Below, piece by piece: positions 1-7,271 of a DNA stretch of 64,000 nucleotides. Made by a program: the position numbers and the translations under genes. This DNA is from Chryseobacterium jejuense (GTDB taxonomy: Bacteria > Bacteroidota > Bacteroidia > Flavobacteriales > Weeksellaceae), in assembly GCF_900100075.1 (NCBI RefSeq), contig NZ_FNEG01000005.1:420871-484870 (forward strand), written 5' to 3'. Positions within the stretch are counted from its first letter, which is position 1. Every line of letters starts with the position of its first letter. Under the pieces are notes generated by a model. That model ran no database searches. It saw nothing but the letters and a program-made list of their open reading frames with translations, and was not told the DNA's origin.

Positions 1-444
1 ATACTCAGGATCCAGTTCCTTTAAAATTTCCTGAAGTTTTTCTACTCCTTCTTCCTCCATCATTTTCTGAAGCTTTTCCTGATTCTCAATATTGGCTTCA
101 GGCAAGTCATTCAATCCTTCAATCACCGCTTTTTCATACATCATACTTCCACCAACAAGAATGACGGTGTTATGATTTTGGAAAAGTTCATTGAGCTTTT
201 TCAGGGTATCTTCTTCGTATTGCCCGATAGAATAGTATTCTTCTACAGAAAGATTTCCGATAAAATGATGAGGTGCTTCAGCTAATTCTTCTTCAGATGG
301 TGCTGCTGTTCCGATTTTCATTTCCTTAAAAAACTGTCGGGAATCACAGGAAACAATTTCGGTATTGAAATGTTTTGCCAGATCAATTGCCAGTTTTGTC
401 TTCCCTATTCCGGTGGGTCCTACTACAGAAATCAGATTTTTCAT
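1..444 (-). CDS. miaA: tRNA dimethylallyltransferase MiaA (N-terminal part, cut by window edge)
   Basis: Transfers a dimethylallyl group to A37 of tRNAs that read UNN codons. The reading frame is open from an ATG at 444 to the window edge, 148 codons. The N-terminus starts MKNLISVVGPTGIGKTKLA, a P-loop (GPTGIGKT) typical of MiaA, followed by the DSRQFF and GTAAP segments that contact substrate and tRNA in this family. The C-terminal part lies outside the window. It is divergent from yicC, with a 95-base gap holding the yicC promoter. Confidence 0.92.
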   Translation of the reverse strand, partial: MKNLISVVGPTGIGKTKLAIDLAKHFNTEIVSCDSRQFFKEMKIGTAAPSEEELAEAPHHFIGNLSVEEYYSIGQYEEDTLKKLNELFQNHNTVILVGGSMMYEKAVIEGLNDLPEANIENQEKLQKMMEEEGVEKLQEILKELDPEY

Positions 445-514
445 CGATGCACATTCATTATTTTATCCATAAAATAGAATCTTTTACAGATTTCACTGTG
501 CTAATTTAAATGTT

Positions 515-522
515 TATCTTTG
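515..522 (+). promoter_or_regulatory. Bacteroidota -7 box upstream of yicC
   Basis: TATCTTTG matches TAnnTTTG, the -7 element used by the Bacteroidota primary sigma factor. It lies 17 bases before the yicC ATG. No clear TTG is seen at the -33 position. Confidence 0.5.
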
Positions 523-539
523 TAGAACAATAAAAAACT

Positions 540-1397
540 ATGATTTTATCAATGACTGGCTTCGGTAGAGCCGAAGATGTTTTTGAAGGAAAAAAAATAA
601 CAATAGATATTAAATCACTGAACAGCAAGAGCTTTGATTTAAATATCAAAATTCCTTTACGCTATAAAGAAAAAGAATTTGAGATCAGAAAAATTCTTAA
701 CGATAGAATTATCCGTGGAAAAGTTGACTGCTACGTCAATATTGAAAACCTTGAAGAATCTAATGATGTAAAAATCAATAAAGGTTTAATTGATTCATAC
801 ATCAAGGAACTTAAAAATATTGCATCTGATGGTCCTGATTTCGAATATCTGAAAATGGCAGTAAGACTTCCGGATGCCATCACCTCAAGACCTGATGAAC
901 TTACAGAAGGCGAATGGGAAGCACTAGCGAAAATCGTTAATGCTGCAGTAGACCGTTTTGAAGAGTTCAGAAAAACTGAAGGCAGCAATTTACACGAAGA
1001 GCTTAACAGAAATATTCAAAACATTGATAAATATCTGAGCGAAGTGATTCCTTTCGAAGAAGAAAGAATTGTGAGTGTGAAAGAACGCTACCAAAAGTCT
1101 CTGAAAGAATTCGAAAATGTGGATGAAACCCGTTTCTACCAGGAAATGGCCTACTTCACAGAAAAACTGGATATTTCAGAAGAAAAGGTAAGGCTTACTC
1201 AACATTTGAAATATTATAAGGAAGTAATGGACAATGAATCTTTCAATGGTAAAAAACTGGGCTTTATTTCTCAGGAAATCGGAAGAGAGATCAATACATT
1301 AGGCTCCAAAGCCAATCATGCTGAAATTCAGAAACTTGTAGTGAGAATGAAGGATGATTTGGAAAAAATTAAAGAACAAACGTTAAACGTATTATAG
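540..1397 (+). CDS. yicC: YicC family endoribonuclease
   Basis: Full-length (285 aa) member of the YicC/YloC family, reported as an RNA endonuclease in other bacteria. The N-terminal MTGFGRAE signature is present at residues 5-12. The C-terminal DUF1732 region carries the family pattern GKKLGFISQEIGREINT-GSKA near residues 240-258. The gene is followed after 70 bases by gmk, a conserved neighbour in many bacteria, so the two are probably cotranscribed from the promoter at 515-522. Confidence 0.93.
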   Translation: MILSMTGFGRAEDVFEGKKITIDIKSLNSKSFDLNIKIPLRYKEKEFEIRKILNDRIIRGKVDCYVNIENLEESNDVKINKGLIDSYIKELKNIASDGPDFEYLKMAVRLPDAITSRPDELTEGEWEALAKIVNAAVDRFEEFRKTEGSNLHEELNRNIQNIDKYLSEVIPFEEERIVSVKERYQKSLKEFENVDETRFYQEMAYFTEKLDISEEKVRLTQHLKYYKEVMDNESFNGKKLGFISQEIGREINTLGSKANHAEIQKLVVRMKDDLEKIKEQTLNVL

Positions 1398-1467
1398 ACC
1401 ATAGACCTATAGACAGGAGGTTATGAGATGCTGTCTCATCTCTCCAATCTAAAAATCTCTAATCTAA

Positions 1468-2031
1468 ATGGATAAAGTAATTATATTTTCAGCGCCATCT
1501 GGAAGCGGAAAAACTACATTGGTAAAGCATTCCCTGGAAACGTTCCCGGAACTGGAATTTTCAATCTCATGTACGACAAGACAGCCAAGAGGAAGTGAAG
1601 TACATGCAGTAGACTATCATTTTTTATCACCTGATGAATTCAGACAAAAAATTTCTGAAGATGCCTTTGTAGAATATGAAGAAGTATACACTGATAAATA
1701 TTACGGAACTTTAAAATCTGAAGTGGAAAAGATCTGGAATCAGGGAAAAGTTGTTATTTTTGATGTAGATGTAAAAGGAGGAATCTCCCTGAAAAAATAC
1801 TTCGGAGAAAAGGCTTTGTCTATTTTTATAGAACCGCCTTCCATTGAAGAACTGGAACGAAGATTGATTTCAAGAAATACGGATGATGCGGAAACCATCA
1901 AAACCCGCGTTGAAAAAGCTGAAGAAGAAATGTCTTATGCCAAAGAATTTGACAGGATCGTAATCAATTCCGATCTTGATGAAGCTAAAAAAGAAATAGA
2001 AAGTTTAATAAAAAGTTTTATCAATAATTAA
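1468..2031 (+). CDS. gmk: guanylate kinase
   Basis: Phosphorylates GMP to GDP with ATP. The 187-aa length is normal for the family. The P-loop is SAPSGSGKTT (residues 8-17), followed by the GMP-binding segment SCTTRQPRGSE and the YHFLSPDEF stretch. Later conserved features include IFIEPPS and RLISRN. It lies downstream of yicC, and the short gap carries an imperfect stem-loop repeat but no obvious terminator with a U-tract. Confidence 0.96.
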   Translation: MDKVIIFSAPSGSGKTTLVKHSLETFPELEFSISCTTRQPRGSEVHAVDYHFLSPDEFRQKISEDAFVEYEEVYTDKYYGTLKSEVEKIWNQGKVVIFDVDVKGGISLKKYFGEKALSIFIEPPSIEELERRLISRNTDDAETIKTRVEKAEEEMSYAKEFDRIVINSDLDEAKKEIESLIKSFINN

Positions 2032-2137
2032 TGGCTGGAAGATGGAGGTCAGAAGATGGAAGTAATGTACTTTCATCGCAATCTAACTTCTAATTTCTTA
2101 CCTCTAACTTTTGATAATAAAAAACATTAAGGTTGAT

Positions 2138-3157
2138 ATGAGTACCGAAACATTAGAAAAAGCTAAATCTGCGATTCCTGTAAAAGGATTCCTGGATATA
2201 AAAGATATAGCGATTCCTCAGGGAGAAGAACTGGTGAAAGCCATTCTGAAGCTTAAGGAAGAGAAAAACGCTGTAATCCTTGCCCATTATTACCAACCGG
2301 GAGAAATTCAGGATATTGCTGATTTCCTTGGAGATTCTTTACAATTGGCAAGACAGGCAAAGGATACAAATGCTGATATGATTGTATTCTGCGGGGTACA
2401 TTTCATGGCTGAAGCTGCAAAAATCCTTAACCCAACTAAAAAAGTAGTTCTTCCTGATACAATGGCTGGCTGCTCTCTAGCAGACGGATGTTCAGGAGAA
2501 GGATTAAGAAAAATGCGTGAACAACATCCTGATGCTTTAATTGCCACTTACATTAACTGTAATGCAGAAACAAAAGCTGAAAGTGATATCATCGTAACAA
2601 GCTCAAATGCGGAAACAGTAATTGAAGCCCTTCCAAAAGACCGACCTATCATTTTTGCTCCGGACAAAAACCTGGGAAGATATTTATCTAAAAAAACAGG
2701 TCGTGATATGATCCTTTGGGACGGAAGCTGCATCGTACACGAAGCATTTTCAATGGAAAGAATTGCACAGCAGCTTGCAGACAATCCAGATTCAAAAATG
2801 ATTGCACACCCTGAAAGTGAAGAAGCTGTTTTAAAATTAGCTCACTTCATTGGTTCCACTTCTGCTCTATTGGATTATGTAGAAAAAGACGATTGTCAGA
2901 AGTTCATCATTGCAACAGAAGAAGGTATCCTTCATGAGATGAGAAAACGTGCACCACACAAGGAATTGATTCCTGCATTGGTTTTTGATGAAAGCTGTAA
3001 CTGCTCAGAATGTTTCTATATGAAACGTAATACAATGGAAAAATTGTATTTATGTATGAAATACGAGCTTCCGGAAATTCTTATCGACGAAGAATTAAGA
3101 TTAAAAGCATTGAAGCCTATTGAAGCTATGCTTGATCTTTCTAAAAGTATAAAGTAA
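2138..3157 (+). CDS. nadA: quinolinate synthase NadA
   Basis: Condenses iminoaspartate with dihydroxyacetone phosphate to quinolinate, the first committed product of de novo NAD synthesis, using a [4Fe-4S] cluster. Motifs include ILAHYYQPGEIQDIADFLGDS, FCGVHFMAEAAKIL and a C-terminal DESCNCSECFYMKRN cysteine-rich segment. The frame is open upstream to a TTG at 2111, but the ATG at 2138 (MSTETLEKAK) is the better start and gives about 339 aa. A strong terminator follows. nadB and nadC are not in the window. Confidence 0.94.
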   Translation: MSTETLEKAKSAIPVKGFLDIKDIAIPQGEELVKAILKLKEEKNAVILAHYYQPGEIQDIADFLGDSLQLARQAKDTNADMIVFCGVHFMAEAAKILNPTKKVVLPDTMAGCSLADGCSGEGLRKMREQHPDALIATYINCNAETKAESDIIVTSSNAETVIEALPKDRPIIFAPDKNLGRYLSKKTGRDMILWDGSCIVHEAFSMERIAQQLADNPDSKMIAHPESEEAVLKLAHFIGSTSALLDYVEKDDCQKFIIATEEGILHEMRKRAPHKELIPALVFDESCNCSECFYMKRNTMEKLYLCMKYELPEILIDEELRLKALKPIEAMLDLSKSIK

Positions 3158-3160
3158 ACA

Positions 3161-3190
3161 AAAAGCACTGTTTTCACAGTGCTTTTTTTA
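3161..3190 (+). terminator. intrinsic terminator after nadA
   Basis: Perfect stem AGCACTGT/ACAGTGCT with a short loop, A-rich 5' side and a run of seven T on the 3' side. The same 8-bp stem recurs at 3483-3513. Confidence 0.9.
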
Positions 3191-3318
3191 ATGTTATCAA
3201 CAAAGAAGCAAAAGCAAAAACTAATTGAATATTTGTTAAATTTCTCAAAAAAATATAATTATTTCTTTTAGTAGTGAATAAATTATTATTTTTATACTTC
3301 ACACTAATAATAATTAAC

Positions 3319-3477
3319 ATGAAAAATTTAAAGAAATTAAACAGAGAAAATCTTAAAAATGTAAACGGAGGATCAGAAACCTGCAGCTACTGTGGAATCA
3401 GTCAAATTTGTGCCACGGGATGCTTTGGAGAACCTATATGCCTTCCAAGAGGACCTTACTTTCCTACTAACTGTTAA
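3319..3477 (+). CDS. bacteriocin-like peptide with double-glycine leader (52 aa)
   Basis: The ATG at 3319 opens with MKNLKKLNRENLKNVNGG, a Lys/Leu-rich double-glycine leader of the kind cut by C39 peptidases of ABC exporters. The frame extends upstream to a GTG at 3274, but the leader consensus fixes the start at 3319. The predicted mature part has six cysteines with spacing C-x2-C-x5-C-x3-C-x5-C-x10-C. Function is unknown: flavobacterial relatives are annotated bacteriocin-like without proven activity. It is the only one of the five local peptides on the plus strand, and it sits between two terminators with identical stems. Confidence 0.75.
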   Translation: MKNLKKLNRENLKNVNGGSETCSYCGISQICATGCFGEPICLPRGPYFPTNC

Positions 3478-3482
3478 AAAAT

Positions 3483-3513
3483 AAAGCACTGTAATTTTTA
3501 CAGTGCTTTTTTT
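3483..3513 (+). terminator. intrinsic terminator after the plus-strand peptide gene
   Basis: Stem AGCACTGT/ACAGTGCT with a 7-base loop and a seven-T tail. A-rich flanks mean it could also stop the convergent minus-strand transcript. Confidence 0.88.
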
Positions 3514-3532
3514 ATTTGATGAACCAGATGTG

Positions 3533-3736
3533 TTAAGAAACTCCGCCGTCCATGCAATCACTGCTTACAATTACACACATTTTACAATAAGTAGGAAGTG
3601 CATGATAGGTTTCGCATGAATAATCATTTGGTCCATTTCCAAAAGTCGCATTTTGTGGACACCCACTACATCTTGACGGTCCTGCTCCATGTAATTCTTC
3701 AAGGGCTTTTCTGTTTAATTTCTTTAAATTTTTCAT
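3533..3736 (-). CDS. bacteriocin-like Cys-rich peptide, GG-type leader (67 aa)
   Basis: Leader MKNLKKLNRKALEELHGAG is nearly identical in its first nine residues to the 3319 peptide, but the processing site reads HGAG instead of NGG. The core has six cysteines, C-x2-CP-x13-C-x9-C-x2-C-x6-C, and ends VSSDCMDGGVS. It shares this framework with the peptides at 3790-4002 and 4282-4476, which points to local duplication. No modification enzyme or peptidase-containing exporter is next to it. Confidence 0.72.
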   Translation of the reverse strand: MKNLKKLNRKALEELHGAGPSRCSGCPQNATFGNGPNDYSCETYHALPTYCKMCVIVSSDCMDGGVS

Positions 3737-3789
3737 AGTTGTTTTAATTTTTTGATGGTATTGAATAGTATAGTTATTACAAATTGTAT

Positions 3790-4002
3790 TTAGTTACCGA
3801 AATAATCAGAATAATCCGGTCCATAGCAATCTGCACTTACATCTACACAGTTTCTGCAATTTGGAGATAATCCCCAAAAAGCCATACAGCTGTTGGTATA
3901 CTCTGGGCCATCTCCATAATTTCCGCCTGTTGGACATCCTGCACAACCGGACATTCCATTCCCGTTAATACTTTTTAAGCTTGTTCTTGATAATTTTTTC
4001 AT
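3790..4002 (-). CDS. bacteriocin-like Cys-rich peptide, GG-type leader (70 aa)
   Basis: The start is set at the ATG at 4002 (MKKLSRTSLKSINGNG) because the leader begins there. The frame stays open to 4068, but that extension would run over the stop of the peptide gene at 4040-4210. Core cysteines follow C-x2-CP-x14-C-x9-C-x2-C-x6-C with the tail VSADCYGPDY. This is the same framework as the 3533-3736 peptide. The processing site is NGNG rather than a strict GG. Confidence 0.72.
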   Translation of the reverse strand: MKKLSRTSLKSINGNGMSGCAGCPTGGNYGDGPEYTNSCMAFWGLSPNCRNCVDVSADCYGPDYSDYFGN

Positions 4003-4039
4003 ACTATTAAGATTTTGAATGATTTTAATTTGATTCGAA

Positions 4040-4210
4040 TTACAGTTTTGGAGGATAACATTTTCCACCAGGCGTTAGCCAACATCCCCATCTACCTCCT
4101 CCCATAAAGCATACTAACTGCTCACTACCGCATGCTTCAATTTGGATTTGTGTTGCACCACCACTGATGCTTTTCTTTTGTTCTCTTGATAATTTTTTAA
4201 TTGCTTTCAT
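4040..4210 (-). CDS. bacteriocin-like peptide with GG leader (56 aa)
   Basis: A short frame read directly from the sequence: ATG at 4210, TAA at 4040-4042. It starts MKAIKKLSREQKKSISGG, matching the leaders of its neighbours. The mature part is of a different type, Gly-rich with MGGGRWG, and has four cysteines spaced C-x6-C-x8-C-x7-C. It lies between two of the CP-type peptides on the same strand. Function is unknown. Confidence 0.7.
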   Translation of the reverse strand: MKAIKKLSREQKKSISGGATQIQIEACGSEQLVCFMGGGRWGCWLTPGGKCYPPKL

Positions 4211-4281
4211 ACTGTTTTAATTTTAAGATTATAAATAAAGAGCATAGTAGTACAACAATGCTCTTCTATTATTTGAAGGAA

Positions 4282-4476
4282 TTAATATGGACCAACACAA
4301 TCCATACTTACTAGTACTCTTCTTTTGCAGCATTCCGGTAATCCATGATAATCTCCGCATGATCTTGGTTCATTCGGTCCATAAGGACCTACTGGACAAT
4401 TTTCATAGCAATTACCTATTCCACCTCCATTAATTGATTTTAAATACTCTCTTTTAATTTTTTTTGAATTTTTCAT
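4282..4476 (-). CDS. bacteriocin-like Cys-rich peptide, GG leader (64 aa)
   Basis: Leader MKNSKKIKREYLKSINGGG. The core matches the CP-type framework (C-x3-CP, then SC, then GLPECC, then VSMDCVGPY). The fifth framework cysteine is replaced by Arg and an extra cysteine has appeared next to the fourth, giving a CC pair. That looks like a rearranged disulfide or metal-site pattern within a paralogous family. It is the first gene of the minus-strand peptide group. Confidence 0.72.
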   Translation of the reverse strand: MKNSKKIKREYLKSINGGGIGNCYENCPVGPYGPNEPRSCGDYHGLPECCKRRVLVSMDCVGPY

Positions 4477-4575
4477 TGGATATTCATTATAGTTTATCCA
4501 ATAAATGTAACGTTTTTAATCAATTACACAAAATATTTCTCCAAAAAAGGACTTATTAATTTATTATGTTAAGAC

Positions 4576-4605
4576 TTTGCTATTCCAAAATAATTTGTAC
4601 ATTTG
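4576..4605 (+). promoter_or_regulatory. promoter of the threonine operon
   Basis: TTTG at 4576-4579 and TACATTTG at 4598-4605, 18 bases apart, match the Bacteroidota TTTG/TAnnTTTG promoter. Transcription would begin near 4610, only a few bases before the leader-peptide ATG. Confidence 0.7.
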
Positions 4606-4615
4606 TTGCGTTACA

Positions 4616-4717
4616 ATGAGTTTTTTAAGAAACATATCTGATATTTCTACCCTGAAGTCACCTATTTCAGGAGTATCTTCTGTTTCTACATTCACAACTA
4701 CAACAACTTCCCCGTAA
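4616..4717 (+). CDS. thrL: threonine-operon leader peptide (33 aa)
   Basis: ATG at 4616, TAA at 4715-4717. The peptide ends SVSTFTTTTTSP: five consecutive Thr codons, with two more Thr and many Ser earlier, directly before stem-loops and 92 bases ahead of thrA. This is the layout of an amino-acid attenuation leader, where ribosome stalling at Thr codons reports low charged tRNA-Thr. Assignment rests on position and composition. Homology to the enterobacterial thrL is not implied. Confidence 0.7.
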   Translation: MSFLRNISDISTLKSPISGVSSVSTFTTTTTSP

Positions 4718-4771
4718 AGGGGTAAATTTTCACATATTATTTCCGGTACCCGTACTCTTTTTTCAAAGAGT
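4709..4771 (+). promoter_or_regulatory. possible transcription attenuator of the thr operon
   Basis: CCCC (4710-4713) can pair with GGGG (4719-4722) across the leader stop codon. Alternatively GGGTA (4720-4724) can pair with TACCC (4747-4751). A second hairpin, ACTCTTT/AAAGAGT (4754-4771), follows and is trailed by a weak T-rich stretch. Mutually exclusive pairings of this kind fit attenuation, but the terminator U-tract is poor. Confidence 0.5.
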
Positions 4772-4809
4772 AACCCACTTATTTTCTCTAACCTCAAATA
4801 AAATAATAG

Positions 4810-7260
4810 ATGAAAATCTTAAAATTCGGCGGAACATCAGTCGCCAATTCTCAGAATATCCTTTTGGTAGAAAACATTATCAAAAAAGAATCTTCAAAAA
4901 ATGATGTTGTAGTCATTGTATCAGCACTTCATGGAATAACAGATCTTCTTATTAACGCTGCTGAATATGCCTCTGTTAAGAATGAAGATTACTTACAGCT
5001 TCTTAAAAATGCAGAAGAAAAACATTTAAACCTTGTCAAGGAGCTGATTCCCGTTTTAGAGCAAAGCGCATTGTTAAGTTTTGTAAAAAAACACTTCAAC
5101 GATCTCGAAGACTTATGCAACGGAATTTTTCTTCTTGGTGAGCTTACTCCAAGAATCAAAGATAAAATTGCCTCGTATGGAGAGTTTCTGTCATCCAGCA
5201 TTATTGCAGCTAGGCTTCAGGATCAGGAATTGGATTGTCTATGGATGAATACTGTTGAACTTATCAGAACTGACAGTAATTTCACCCATGCAAAAGTTAA
5301 TTTCAATGTAACTGAAGATAACTTTAAAAATTATTTCAAAAAACATCAGAGCCGTATATTCATTGGTCCTGGTTTTATAGCCAGTGACGAAAAAGGTCGT
5401 ACTACTACATTAGGGCGCGGTGGTTCAGATTATTCTGCAGCAATTATTGCAGCTGCCATTCACGCTGAAGAACTTCAGATATGGACAGACGTAAGTGGGA
5501 TGATGACTGCCGATCCGCGTTTGGCTTCCCATGCAAAACCTATTGCAGAAATTTCCTATCACGAAGCTATGGAGCTTTCCCATTTTGGAGCAAAAGTTAT
5601 TTATCCACCCTCTATTCAGCCGGTGATGGTAAAAAATATTAACCTTAAAATTAAAAATACTTTTGATCCTGAAGCCCAGGGAACATTGGTTTCTCACAAT
5701 CTGAATATTTCGGAAAATGAACAACAACAGGTAGCAGTTGGGGTTTCAAATATGGGTAATATTGCTCTTCTTACCTTAGAAGGCAGTGGAATGGTAGGAA
5801 TTCCCGGTATTTCTGCTAAACTGTTTCAATGTTTAAGCCAGGAAAAAATAAATGTTATCCTTATTACACAAGGTTCTTCGGAACATTCCATTACCATTGC
5901 AATTCATGAAAAAGATATGTTAGCTGCTGAAAATGCCATTAATGCTTCTTTTTCAGATGATATTGATTTAAAAAGAGTAGCTCCGGTCAAAATAGAAACA
6001 GGACTTTCTATTGTAGCTTTAGTAGGAGAAAACATGAAAAGCAGAAGCGGCGTAAGTGCTAAAATGTTTGGATGCCTGGGAAATAATGGAATCAATATCA
6101 GAACGATTGCACAAGGTTCTTCTGAAAGAAATATAAGTGTGGTTATTACTGAGAAAGATGCCAGAAAAGCAGTGAATGTCCTTCATGAAGAGTTTTTTGA
6201 ATCTGAAATAAAACAGATTCATCTTTACATATGCGGAACAGGAAATGTTGGTGCTAAACTTATCCAACAGATTTATAATCAAAATCAATATCTGAGAGAA
6301 AACCACTTCATCAGTTTAAGAATTGCCGGCCTTTCCAATAGCCGGAAAATGATCTTTGCAGACAAAGGAATTTCAGAAAAAGAATATACTAATTGGAATG
6401 AAGCCGGAGTAGAAGCATCAGCTCAAAAATTTGCAGAAGAAATTGTAACCCGTAATCTAAGAAATTCTGTTTTTGTGGATATCACTGCAAGTGCTGAGAT
6501 TCCAACAGTATATGAAAACTTGTTGAAAAGAAGTATCAATATTGTTGCCTGCAATAAAATTGCCGCTTCATCAGATTTTGAAAAGTATAAAACATTAAAA
6601 AATACTGCCAGAAATCATAACTGCAGTTTTCACTTTGAAACGAATGTAGGAGCCGGGCTTCCAGTAATAGGAACCATAAATGATCTCATCAAAAGCGGTG
6701 ATAAAATAACGTCCATTGAAGCTGTTTTGAGCGGAACATTAAATTTTGTATTCAATACTTATGATGGAAGCAGAACATTTTCTGAAGTAGTAGCTCAGGC
6801 GCAGAAAGAAGGATACACAGAACCAGATCCGAGACTAGACCTTTCAGGAACTGATGTAGCAAGAAAAATATTAATTCTTGCCAGAGAAGCCGGATATCCA
6901 CTTCAGTTTGAAGAGATTGAAAATATAGGTTTCCTGCCTGAAGCCTGCATGGAAGGAAGTGTAGAACATTTCTATGAAAAATTGACGGAATATGAAAGTC
7001 ATTTTAAATCATTGTTCGACAATGCCCAAAAGGAAGGAAAAATATTGAAGTATACGGCAGAATTTAATGATGGAAAAGCTAAAGTAGGTTTACAGCATAT
7101 AGCCCCTGGAAGTGATTTGTTCCATCTTTATGGGAAAGATAATATTGTCATTTTTAAAACCCTGAGATATTCCGAGCAGCCATTGGTTATAAAAGGAGCA
7201 GGCGCAGGAGCTGAAGTAACAGCCAGCGGAATTTTCGCAGACATCATCCGTTCCGTTTAA
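4810..7260 (+). CDS. thrA: bifunctional aspartate kinase / homoserine dehydrogenase I
   Basis: Catalyses the first and third steps from aspartate to threonine. The aspartokinase domain starts with KFGGTSVAN (residues 4-12) and contains TLGRGGSDYSA. Tandem ACT-type regulatory segments lie around residues 310-460, with VALVGENM. The homoserine dehydrogenase domain begins near residue 475 with the NAD(P) motif ICGTGNVGAKL and includes GAGLPVIGTI and EPDPRLDLSGTDVARK. At 816 aa it has the full length of ThrA fusions. thrB follows after 11 bases. Confidence 0.97.
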   Translation: MKILKFGGTSVANSQNILLVENIIKKESSKNDVVVIVSALHGITDLLINAAEYASVKNEDYLQLLKNAEEKHLNLVKELIPVLEQSALLSFVKKHFNDLEDLCNGIFLLGELTPRIKDKIASYGEFLSSSIIAARLQDQELDCLWMNTVELIRTDSNFTHAKVNFNVTEDNFKNYFKKHQSRIFIGPGFIASDEKGRTTTLGRGGSDYSAAIIAAAIHAEELQIWTDVSGMMTADPRLASHAKPIAEISYHEAMELSHFGAKVIYPPSIQPVMVKNINLKIKNTFDPEAQGTLVSHNLNISENEQQQVAVGVSNMGNIALLTLEGSGMVGIPGISAKLFQCLSQEKINVILITQGSSEHSITIAIHEKDMLAAENAINASFSDDIDLKRVAPVKIETGLSIVALVGENMKSRSGVSAKMFGCLGNNGINIRTIAQGSSERNISVVITEKDARKAVNVLHEEFFESEIKQIHLYICGTGNVGAKLIQQIYNQNQYLRENHFISLRIAGLSNSRKMIFADKGISEKEYTNWNEAGVEASAQKFAEEIVTRNLRNSVFVDITASAEIPTVYENLLKRSINIVACNKIAASSDFEKYKTLKNTARNHNCSFHFETNVGAGLPVIGTINDLIKSGDKITSIEAVLSGTLNFVFNTYDGSRTFSEVVAQAQKEGYTEPDPRLDLSGTDVARKILILAREAGYPLQFEEIENIGFLPEACMEGSVEHFYEKLTEYESHFKSLFDNAQKEGKILKYTAEFNDGKAKVGLQHIAPGSDLFHLYGKDNIVIFKTLRYSEQPLVIKGAGAGAEVTASGIFADIIRSV

Positions 7261-7271
7261 AAACAAAAAAT

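Noticed and set aside
2111..2137. TTG start extending nadA by nine codons
   Set aside because: The ATG at 2138 gives a normal N-terminus. The extension MIIKNIKVD has no support.
4564..4797. 77-codon minus-strand frame between the peptide cluster and thrA
   Set aside because: It lies opposite the thr promoter, Thr-rich leader and stem-loops, and its VVVVVNVET stretch is only the complement of the Thr codons. The plus-strand reading explains the sequence better.
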